A stretch of DNA of 37,249 nt from Sphaeroforma arctica JP610. Taxonomy: Eukaryota; Opisthokonta; Ichthyosporea; Ichthyophonida. The notes beneath the pieces are model-generated. The model did no database searches. It was given only the letters and a program-made list of their open reading frames with translations, and had not been told where the DNA came from. The translations under genes were made by a program, and so were the position numbers. The stretch covers positions 1 through 37,249 of the forward strand of contig NW_014040072.1 of assembly GCF_001186125.1 (NCBI RefSeq). The letters run 5' to 3'. Positions 1 to 10,226 of this stretch are shown in pieces (the stretch's first letter is position 1; each line of letters begins with the position of its first letter).

Positions 1-48
1 GTGCGAACGGTAGGTAGTATAACCTTAACCGTTACCGTTACCGTACAC

Positions 49-133
<85 letters not shown>

Positions 134-425
134 TGTGTGTGTGTGTGTGTCATAGAAATAGACTTAAATTACACTTGCACGCATGTATTTTCTCAAATAT
201 CTCAACGATCTACTTCATGATATCTACTCACTTTTCGATAGATCCACTTCTGATATCCAAAACACTCACGACCTGACCTCAGACCATTTACCTTTAGTAT
301 AGAAACCTGCCTCCGCATGCACATCTATGCCATATGTTAGTGCATGTGTTAACGATAGGCTCGGAGTGCGTGTGAGCTATTGTTTTTGCTCTTGTCACCA
401 ATGTCTGGCCGACCATTGTTTTCAG
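1..425. other. Left flank with AT/GT microsatellite
   Basis: An (AT)n run passes into a (GT)n run at about 47-150, interrupted once by a C near 132. The open frame across it encodes only Val-Cys repeats and is not a gene. The rest of the stretch, to the splice acceptor at 424-425, shows no convincing coding sequence and is most simply the intron before the exon at 426. Confidence 0.7.
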
Positions 426-2056
426 GTTGATCTTTACGGAAGATAGAGCTGAATTCAAGAAACAGTTGAGAATGCGCACGGAAATCTTAGCCAATCTTGT
501 AGGCCGCAGAAAAGGCTTTCGAAAGTTAAAGGATGCCCTCCTTATCTTCTCATGCTTTGGACACTCCAGGTGGGTTAAACATATTATAGACATAAGTGAA
601 TGTATTCACGCACAGACCTGACGCAAGTAACTGCGTATGTCTGGCTCGTTGGCTTGTCCCAAGAATGCATCTGTGAAGAGCGTAACATATCTGTGTGAAA
701 AACTTTGCGCGCCGGATTTACTGTGAGTCCTTATACAGGCTAAGCTTGGCTGTGTGATAAGATTGTGTGCAATTGTGATTGTGTGCAATTGTGATTGTGT
801 GCTGTACTTGTCATTGAAATCGACAGGCTATTCGCCTGCTGTTATTTGTTACCCTACAGTTGCTGTTTAAATACAAATAACATGGAACAGTTCAATTGAG
901 TAGAGCTTTCGATCGCTTCTAATCTTCTGCATTTTCTTCGGCTCAAAAACTAGTAATGACGAACTATTACCAACCCATTCGCATGTCATGATAATCGAGC
1001 ATTCCTTCTTTTTACTGATTTTGTTTGCTTGCAGGTTCTCCTTCCCAATTGAGAATGTGCAACATCTCCATAATCTACTCCACGAATCGTAGGTCTAAAC
1101 CAACGGACTTGTATTTTTGCTCTGTTTGCAGCTACGATTTTGCAGTTGCTCGATTTTGGCTTGCGCCTTTAGCTTTTAAGGCACATTTGTGAGCCTCGGT
1201 TATCCACACTGTACCCCATAGTTCAGTCTCGGATCGTGCTACTGTCTCTTAATAGTACAAGTTGAAACATATTTGCATTCTCTGCATATCCCAATTAGAA
1301 AAATTGTGTCTCTGGAATTTGGAATGGTCGCTCTTTCCACGTAGTTTTACTTGTGGGGGTCAAATATCGCTGATTCATGCTGTACATCCACTCGTGTGTG
1401 CGGAGATAGATATTCTTGGTACATGTGCACGAATGATTTCTGTTCATACTTATATCAATGCTGGCCTACTTTTACTACTACACAGGGACCGGAAGAACTT
1501 TTCGCTCCTATGCACTGATATCGACTATGTCGCGTACACTCAGAGCTGCTGCGGGGTAAGTATTGTGTTGTTATCTACATTCGCCATGTATCGAGCTGTG
1601 AGTTTCCTGGTTCTTAGGCATTTCGTCATGCGATGTAGGCTCAGAAATCCGACTTGTCCTTGCAAGTTTGGTAGCCTCTAATTTGTCGATATTTGTAAAT
1701 TCTTCTGCTTTTTTATACCGGAGTATCAGAGAAAGGGTTTAACCAATGCTGATATCTTCGTGCTCACATATATACCTCCATACGAACGTAGTATTCGCGC
1801 TGCATACTCAGCTCGATCTCACTTTGACACAGACTGTGGAGAGGATGGTGAAGTACCGCCAACAAGGGAAGAAATCACACCGTTGAGTGCAGACTGCCGT
1901 GTGCAATATGCCCCGGATATCCTCCGACTGCGCGCCTGTGCTGTGATTTTCAGCAGCTACAACATGTGCATCTTCGTTTTCCAATATCTATTGGCGAAGC
2001 TGCATTTACATTTGACACTTGATGTTAAGTTGGACATAGATTGTATAATAAAATGA
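426..2056 (+). CDS. Unrecognised protein, C-terminal exons (5' end outside window)
   Basis: I do not recognise this protein. Four candidate exons chain in phase: 426-569, 1035-1088, 1486-1555 and 1730-2056. The acceptors are TTTTCAG, TTGCAG, CACAG and TATCAG; the donors are GTGGGT, GTAGGT and GTAAGT. Splitting 1+47 codons+2, 1+17+2 and 1+23 keeps one frame open throughout. The product starts basic and helical (EDRAEFKKQLRMRTEI), then has FSFPIENVQHLHNLLHE, a segment LLCTDIDYVAYTQSCCG with paired cysteines, and then RKGLTNADIFVLTYIPPYER, with no visible signal peptide. An AATAAA at 2047-2052 overlaps the stop, which hints that the true last exon may end earlier, for example at a GTGAAG near 1850. 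Upstream exons lie outside the window. Confidence rests on phase consistency and residue composition, not on family recognition. Confidence 0.45.
761..802. repeat. 16-bp tandem repeat, 2.6 copies
   Basis: The unit gattgtgtgcaattgt occurs twice in full and once in part, inside the proposed first intron of the unrecognised gene. There is no sign of function. Confidence 0.8.
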
Positions 2057-3193
2057 GCATCTGTTATCACATTATAAACTGTTGTAACTCTGTTGACCCT
2101 GACCTTGCGCTCAACTACTAAAATCATACTCAATGCCCTGCTTTTAGTCTATCGTCTCCTTCTCGTACTATAGGTGTATCTATATACTGACTAAATATGT
2201 GCCAAGGCACCGATCATATACAATACTATCAATGTCGGTTTGCCTTTGTGGTACTACAACTGCAGCACTACCAGGAAACATCTTATACGTATTGACCATA
2301 GGCTCTACCTACTATTGCTGCAGCTCAACTGGTAATTGTAGTCGAATACTTTCACATCTACGACTAGAGCAGCGTCATAGTGTTATATTTCGCGCACTGT
2401 AGACGAATTTCCAGTGTCAACTAACATCAACTGTACTTTGGTTTAACACACAGTCTTATTTATCACGTAATGTCACAAACATCCGAACAATCGAATTGCA
2501 TAGCAAAGATGTTGTTTCACTATCACCATGGTAGCATCTTTGCCACGGAGAGTACGATTGGTCTTAACGTCGATTTTTATATAGCTTCACTTCGAAAGTA
2601 ATCTAATTGAGTTCGTGTCACAGGCACTTTGATGTTCATTCCTGGCTATAATAATGTACGTATCATACACGCTCAGCTGCGTGTCTTGTGTATGGTGGAA
2701 AGGCTGAGTAGTGCATTCGGGAACTACTTTCTACATCAGAACGCGCGTGAACTGTCCATGTGCAGTCTATCTCCGGCATACTCCCGGAGATTCTATGTTC
2801 ACATCGCAGCGCTTCAGACCTTCAGTGCCGAGTAATTTGCGTCCGGCAGTATACACTCTGCGCGTGTGCACCCTTCGAGACATGTACGGGACTACTGAAG
2901 CATGAATATGTACATGACCATGCAAATGTACACGTACACTTTTGTGAGCATATGTGCATTGACCAGAGCAAAATGCACAAGTCTAGGACGCATTCAGATA
3001 TGTGTGCAAGTATGTCACTGGTAATATTTGTAGCTTTCAGTCAAGAAACGATTGACAATAAACAGTATAGCCCCATCGTGTACATTTAAGACTTGGACAT
3101 CCATCAACAAGTAGTCTCGTGGTATGTAGAATTGCAGATACCTCTAATATTCACTCGGTGCCCTCAATATGTGCCTGAGCTTGGCTGTTCCCC
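2057..3193. other. Intergenic, tail-to-tail, no gene seen
   Basis: This stretch lies between the 3' end of the unrecognised plus-strand gene and the stop codon of the minus-strand hexosaminidase. The short open frames at 2629-3089 overlap in several frames and show no family motif and no supporting splice pattern. I see no clear poly(A) signal for the hexosaminidase on the minus strand here. Confidence 0.6.
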
Positions 3194-5886
3194 TCAATCA
3201 CAGCTGAAGGTGTTCTCAAACGATGTGGCATTGAGCCGACAGGCTATCAGTGTCGCACACTCGCACTCGCCCACATCCAGCACAATGACTCGCGAATACT
3301 CTCCCGCATGCACGGCACGTGCTTTGATCACTGCGCTGGAGTCTGTTAAAGGCAAGGGACGTGTGTACTCGAGGTAACCAGTACCAAGGTCCACCTCGAT
3401 GCTTGCTGAGGGGGTGTCGTGGTTGGCTGACAGAACTCTGCCTGTGTACTTGATACCTGGAGGAGCCACGCGAAAGTGTATGCCCATTGCAGCAAGTTTG
3501 TCCATCTCTCGACTACCTAAAACCTCCATGAAGTCTTCGGTGTCAACCTGCAGTGCTGCCTGGTCGACATATGCTGTGCCGTTGCCGTACACCTGCAGCG
3601 GTACGTACTCCAGCTCCCACTCGGCCCTGTGCCACGCCCGTTCTGCAATGGCCAATAAACGAGGAAACATCATGTGCTCAAATTGATCGTCTGTCCGCAC
3701 GGTTTCACTCCAAACACCCGCTGTGATACCCTTGATATCTGGCATATGATCGCTCGACTTCACCGTGTATGCTTCCCCAGAGACTTGTGGTGTATACTCA
3801 GCGGTTTGCGGGAGATTTTCCGGTGCAATTCCAAACACCTTGCGCGTATTGGAAGATCTAGAGGCCCAATAGTAGCCCCGTTCCTTCGGATTCCTCTCAT
3901 ACGGCATATCAAAATAGGTGAAATCCGGACAGCTCAGCAACACATCGTGACCCAGATGATTGAATTCGGAGGCACTTGCATCAGCACCCCAGAACACGGT
4001 TTCCCACAAATTGACCGTGGTCCTATAGGTGGAGTACTCATCGTGTGCGCTGCGCATACATGTGTGTGCGTAAAACGTTATTGCCAGCAGATGTTGTTTC
4101 AAGTGTATTTACATGCCATGACTGCGCGATTGGAAGGAAATAATAAATGTACAAGATATAGAAAGGTACAAGAAAAGTGGGCGAAAATAGGTTCAGCGAG
4201 ACCATTTGTGGGGAAGGAGACCAGCACTCTCGTAGGCTTTTATGAAGACAAAGTAGTGCGTGTATTGAGCTGTGCAAATACACATTGCGAGTATCTCTGA
4301 ACAATACTTGAAATCGATATCCAATTTGGCAATTTGCCGTCGTCTTGCACTACGGCTCAGTGCTGTGGCTTATAATTTTGTTGTATGCAGCACAGAGGTG
4401 AAAAATCCGCATAAAATCGGTGTAGTGCCAAAGCATGTAATGTATATTACCCATTGGTCCATGTACTACCGTCTCTCTCGCCTCATGTGAGTCAAAGTAT
4501 CAGTTTTGTGAAAAGTCACTTGTGCAGATAACCAATTCCCCCTTGCTATACAAGCAAAGATCATTTCAACACGATGCATTCAAAAGGACCTAATATATCC
4601 TAACAAGCAAACAGATACTACGACGTACGAAAGAAACATACCGCCCCTTAAAGCCATCAGACCAAGCCTGCATGTTGGTCACATCCTCATCTCTCAGCAG
4701 TTCAGACACATCGTGGCCCCACACGTGAGTGATATCGTTAAGTGATATGTTTCGCTGTTCTATGCGCTTCTTACACGCAGGCGACTTCTCAAAGGGGCTA
4801 TCCTTCAGCGCATCACTGACATTCGTATAGCCAGGGCGGTTGTAAATATTGATCACCTCGTCACCCCCATAGTGCCACGTGTGCATCTCCAATCCAGCCT
4901 GTGTGTACATATCCTTCACCGCAGCCACCACAACCTGGGTCCATTTTCTACTGCCAGGCACGCACGGGTTGAGCAGGCTCTCCCGACCATAGAACTGAAC
5001 TGTGCGCAGTATTGATGTGTCGTTGGGGTCGTGCAGACGGTATTCGTCATTGTCAGACATCGATACTACCGCCGCACGTGAGTGTCCAGGCATGTCGATC
5101 TGACAGGATTGTGAGGCAGTGCAAGAAGCGTATGAGCACATGAGTGGTATGGAAGGCATGATGGGTGTATTTGTGAGTGTATGAAAGGGTGCATAAGCAG
5201 TGTACTATTGTGCATGCGTGTTCAGGCAGCATCATAGTCACTGGTACATTCATTCAAACTAGAACGGAGTTGAACACACGTTTGAACGCGCACACGCACC
5301 ACACAAGTGCAACTTACCTCTGTGATGACCTCAATGTTGCGTGCGGCGGCGTATCTCAAGATGTCCACGTACTCAGTTACCGTGTAGTACTGACGTGTAT
5401 GACTATTATATGGCCCTGCCCCCAGCTGCGTGGTCAGACAATTGGTTTCCAATGGATCGTAGCACCGCTTGGACCCGATGCTAGTCAACTCCGGTAGTGC
5501 CGGTATTGCCAACCGGAATCCTTCATCGTCACTAGATCAAGTAGACGTAAGTCGAGGCAAAATCAGATGAATGCGTCCACAAAAGAAGTTCGGAAAATAT
5601 CAAGAGAAAATCAGGGTAAACGGAATACACATCACAGTTCTTAGAATGACATGTGTGCTATGTAGGCGTCGTGATGGAAGAACTAGAAATTCAACATCTG
5701 CGTATACGGGGAGATGGTGGAAACTCCCGAGTATATACTTCAGACTCCTTGATCGACAGCTGATTACTCAAACATATGAAGACAAAAAATCGAAGCGAGG
5801 AGATATTGCAAACACACTTAATTCCCGATGCGTGCACATGATTAGAGGTACTCACACTTGCCATAGAACATAGTTTGCTGAAAGGC

Positions 5887-5918
<32 letters not shown>

Positions 5919-7812
5919 TGGCAGTGTAGCTCTACTAGCCAGACCAATATACATTTCTTTGAGCTGCTCTGAACAATCATATAACTGTGGTGTTGAAAGC
6001 TATGGAATGTGCATTGCGACGTCTCCGCGTATCAAAGTTGATTTGGTCTCGAGGTAAAAGAAGCAGTTTTAACCCCACTATATAAATACGTAACACTGCC
6101 TGATTTCGTACAACCGAGTGAGTGTAGCAGTGACACACCTCAAGTGAATGTGAAAATGGTTCAACTTGTAGGCAGCCATCACATCCAGCAGTCGCAGCAC
6201 AGCCGCCTTGCTATGGAAATTGCGTGCGACATCTGATGCGAATGTAATTAATTGCAATAGTATGACAATTTTTAATCGTTTAGTTTTTTAATGACTTGTG
6301 ATTCTGCATATACATATCGTTCATTCATGGTATATATATATATATATATATATCTATTCCTGTCAACAAGTAAAAGAATTCTATGGCATAGGATGGGCTG
6401 ACCAACAGCTATTTGTGCAATAGCCACAAACACCCCCAAAAAAAACATACAAGACGTTCCGTAGCATCCCGCTAAGCGAGCAAACATACCACAGAAGGCT
6501 CCTCTGGTCGCAAAACGCGGGGCATCGATGATAGCCACTTCGGGTATAGTCGTTTCAGGCAGACGGATGAGACCTATCAGCGACATAACGCCGTAGAACG
6601 CACCAGCAACATCATATCCTCGAATGAATGATCCATTCCTGGAAAGTATCATCTCGTAGCCTTCCTCATGGGCTGCATGTGATGATACCCCGTCGGGATC
6701 CACAGTCACGCTCACCTCGTGGCCTTGTATAGCACGAGATGTGCCGAGTTTGTCAAAGGCAAGCGTGATAGCCTCGCGCATAGGCTCAGGCAGAGTCGTG
6801 TCCAGCAGATTGAAGCCCAGATTGACGTCAATCTGGCCGCTTCCACGTGTTGTGTTTAGGGGTTTGGGTATGATACGCACATCACTGAGCTGAGTCGCAT
6901 TCAATCTCTGTGCTTCGTTGGTAATGTATCGCATGCCGTCGGTGTCCTTCGTTAACTGGTCGTAGCCATTCACATTGTCGCCAAACAGTGTTGAATAGAA
7001 TCCGAGAGTTTCTGTGTTGGTGTTATTGATCACTGCAGCTGCACCGGTGCGGTCCACCACATACCACTTGGGCATCACATCAGTTTGGAATAGCATCCAG
7101 TACTCCCACTCATTAACCAACTCGTGCTTCTCTCTCAACACACTAAACCCTTCAAACGCGTCCGTAGGTGTGATGATGTGGTGATCGCCTGTGGTATGTG
7201 TGATGTTGAACTCGGCATTGTCGTTGCTCATGAGCATGCGGATGTTGCTGAAGTGAATAGCCCAGTCTTTCTCAGTCATGTTATCGTCGCCAAAGTATTC
7301 GATGAATATGGACGCCATGAAGCACAGTCCACTATCCGCATTGGCACATGTGCGGGATGGTTGAGTGGCCTCGTGGAGGTCAAAGGTGATCTGCACGGAT
7401 GCAACGGTAATAAGTGAGAGACAGTAAAAATGTGCAGGCAGACGCAAGAGAAATCGAACCTTTTTTGGTGAAAATCAAGGTGTGGAGAACGGTGGCGGCT
7501 GTATAATTGGCAATTATGTTTGTAGAATGTTGTTGTATCGCAGCAATAAAAAATGGCAGACCAGCGCAGTAGCGATGTTGCAAGCTCTTCCACCAAGCAA
7601 GTTAGGTACTGGCAGTAAGGCAACACATATACTCAAGCCAGTATAAGCGAAATTAGAGCTTCAAATCGCATATCGTACAGCTTTGCAATTGCAGTGCCGA
7701 TTGAGGAGTTTAGGGTTTCCTCGACTGAGGTTTTCTCTATGCACACCTTCAGTTTACTGGCAAGTTCAGCAGCGCCGATTGCGAGTGCTACTGATGCGAG
7801 CACCTGCAACAT
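3194..7812 (-). CDS. Secreted chitobiase-type beta-N-acetylhexosaminidase (GH20), six exons
   Basis: The enzyme should remove terminal beta-linked N-acetylhexosamine from chitin oligomers or glycans. Exons in reading order are 7812-7747, 7390-6490, 6232-6139, 5531-5318, 5099-4642 and 4049-3194; all introns are GT-AG and together give 862 residues. Residues 1-16 (MLQVLASVALAIGAAE) form a signal peptide. A CHB_HEX carbohydrate-binding domain follows (about 20-180, with KDWAIHFSNIRM and HTTGDHH), then GH20 domain 2 (RIIPKPLNT), then the GH20 barrel with RGAFCDVARNFHSK, HIHLSDDEG, ITEIDMPGHS and WHYGGDE. Asp505-Glu506 are the catalytic pair of substrate-assisted hydrolysis. MQAW, NLWETVFW and VWSE supply the expected aromatic pocket. 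The C-terminal CHB_HEX_C-like domain starts near RVAPPGIKY. Length and order match Serratia chitobiase. An alternative acceptor at 4022 would shorten exon 6 by nine residues. One oddity is Phe in place of Trp in the DDEGWR motif. No disruption is seen. Confidence 0.93.
5886..5917. repeat. GT microsatellite in hexosaminidase intron 3
   Basis: An interrupted (GT)n tract lies inside the 607-bp intron 5532-6138. The rest of that intron shows no coding signal. Confidence 0.85.
6330..6353. repeat. AT microsatellite in hexosaminidase intron 2
   Basis: A short (TA)n run lies in the intron 6233-6489. The open frame that continues from the upstream exon through this run is intron read-through, not protein. 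Confidence 0.85.
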
Positions 7813-8908
7813 AACACTTCGAATCACTAGCCGGTCTATACGCACGGGATATATCATCTTGTACGTTAAAGGTGGAGTTGGCTTATGACGAACAACCGTA
7901 TGGTGGTGTACTTTCATACACTTAACAGGTGTGCATGCAGCTAGTCATGCCCTAGGTTATAGCGGCATGGTACCAACTTCTACTATGGCAAATCAACGGA
8001 GACATGCTGAAGTAAAGTACTGGAGCTGCGCTGGACAGCAATGTTCGGGCCATCAGACTTTCGTGTGTGACTGACTCGTGTACACTCTCACTGCACAGTC
8101 TATAGCCCACCGCACAGGCCACACGAAAGTCATTCATCTCAGCACCAAGCTCCAGCTGCACCCAGCACCAGCTATCTATTTATACATCGTATTTACACAT
8201 AAAATAAATATAAAAGCGTGTATTCTCAGTTCGCGTTAAACCGGTTTGAAGTCAATCGGTTTTGCAATAGTAAACGTTTAGACTTAGAGTGTACTTTTAA
8301 AGCACTCATCGTTTTTCTCGTTAAAACGTATAAATATCAATTCTTTTTTGCGTTTACGTTTTGGATTTGTCTATATTTATACATATGAGTCATATAATAA
8401 GATGCTCATGTGATATGACATTTGACGTTTGGCATTTATTTGTATCAGAATGCCACAGATATGTCCGTGACTGGCTCTTTGGGATGGTGGATGATTACTA
8501 TTGTGTTCATCATTGTATTCCTCCCTGTGTGTGCATCGTTTTATTCGCAATATCCAATATAACCACCGTTCACTCTAGCAATACTTAATGCTTACTACAC
8601 TCACTATACATTATTCGTACACGTAGAGGTGCTGACGAAGGGTGCTCAACTTATACTGTCACACGTGTTGAAATATCAAGTGCGTTTACATACAGTGATA
8701 ATTCTAGTGATAGCAGTTCAATATAACCGCTATTTAGCTACGAGCATACCCACCACCGCCTATCTTATCAGATTCGATTCTGAAATGCCCACGTACCATT
8801 ATAGTGCACGTTCGTGATAGTCATACACTCGACCATTTGCTTTCATAGCCGATTAATTTAGGACCTTGACTGATTAATAAGTATAAGGATTGCCAAGGTG
8901 CTGCCGAC
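7813..8908. promoter_or_regulatory. Divergent intergenic region, presumed promoters of hexosaminidase and COQ8
   Basis: The two start codons face away from each other across 1,096 bp, so both promoters should lie here. A TATAAAAG at 8209-8216 on the plus strand sits in an AT-rich stretch, but it is about 700 bp from the COQ8 start, so its role is uncertain. A perfect 12-bp inverted repeat lies at 8056-8067 and 8120-8131. Short open frames here (for example 7952-8161 minus, 8361-8588 plus) match nothing I recognise. Assigning promoter function is inference from gene arrangement only. Confidence 0.4.
8056..8131. repeat. Inverted repeat, 12-bp perfect arms
   Basis: gactttcgtgtg at 8056-8067 is the exact reverse complement of 8120-8131, with a 52-base loop. 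It lies about 250 bp upstream of the hexosaminidase start codon. Confidence 0.75.
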
Positions 8909-9973
8909 ATGTCACACAGATGCGTTAGAGATGCTGTGGGGTTTGTGAGTGGTATTGGTAGCGTGGTGAAGGTGCTGAGTCGTCAACCATTAAACCCCTC
9001 TTTGCTCATTCCGTTGTCCGGAGGGGTGGTCCTGCATTCGGACACATACACACATCCAGATAAAAGTGTCTTGCACACACTGGACGATGTCGAGAATCTC
9101 TCCCATACACTAATCGACACTAAGCTACATTTGCGGAAGGAACATTCAACACAAAATAAAGAACAACCACGGGTGGATGGGAGAATACCTCCCGAAGTGA
9201 AGGCAGATGTGGTCTCTAATGTACCTGTGTATGATAGCGCTCATAAAAATACGTCAGAAGCATACTTTAACAGACTGACGGAAGCCAATGTTGCGCATGT
9301 GCAGGCACAGGCACACATCGCAGACGACGACGAGTGGTTCAGTGGTGGGAAGGCGTCAACCGACACCTCAGATGTACCACCGCCTCTAGCGGGAGAGTCT
9401 ATACCCGCGCCATCATACACTCACATAGATACACGTGAACAAACCGATTCACACCCACAACCGCGCAGAAGTATCGCTGATGAAGTAGAGGATGTTGTGG
9501 CTGCGTCTGCGAACGTAGGGTTAGATAAGGGCATTGTGCTCGAGGCTGCACAAGAGAAAGAATGCCGCAAGAAGGCGTTGGGATCTACCGTAGCAGGGAA
9601 TTCTAGTACAGGGGAAGAGCTGTCGGAGATGGAGGGATTGAATCACTCGAAACCAACAGCACTTCCGAACATCGACCTCAAAGACAATGTCGCAAGTAGT
9701 GGTGCAAATACACCCCTAGATGAAGCCACCAAACCTACTGGAGAAGACATTCTGTCATCAGTCGGTAAAGACGGTAAAGCCAAGGATGCTACTGCAAGTT
9801 TAGAACAGCTATTAAATACCCATGAAGGGTTGGGATCGAGTGCACAAGCCAGAAGAGTGCCTGTGTCCGCTGCGTCACGACTATTTGGCTACGCAGGTGA
9901 GTTTGTTTTTTCTTGCTGCTAAGTGTATCAGGCCACTGCATTGTATATAAATGTATGTATGTATATGTATATG

Positions 9974-10049
<76 letters not shown>

Positions 10050-10181
10050 ACTGTATATTATATATATATATGTTGTGNNNNNNNNNNNNNNNNNNNNGTT
10101 CCGTACTACTATATATATATATATATGTAGATATATATATATATATGTATATAGATATANANATATATATATATATATATN

Positions 10182-10226
<45 letters not shown>

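Noticed and set aside
3399-4300. Long plus-strand frames over 3.4-4.3 kb
   Set aside because: They are antisense to hexosaminidase exon 6, which has clear GH20 and CHB_HEX_C homology.
6272-6489. C-terminal extension of the hexosaminidase exon ending in KKLND
   Set aside because: It follows a GTATGT donor at 6489; splicing to 6232 restores CDVARNFHSK, so this is intron.
7391-7447. Protein start at a TTG near 7447 giving an apparent signal peptide
   Set aside because: There is no ATG. The stretch is a pyrimidine-rich acceptor ending in GTGCAG, and the true first exon at 7812-7747 supplies signal peptide and the LASKLK joint.
7952-8161. 69-codon minus-strand frame upstream of the hexosaminidase
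   Set aside because: There is no family match and no phase-compatible splice to the first exon, which already begins with a good signal peptide.
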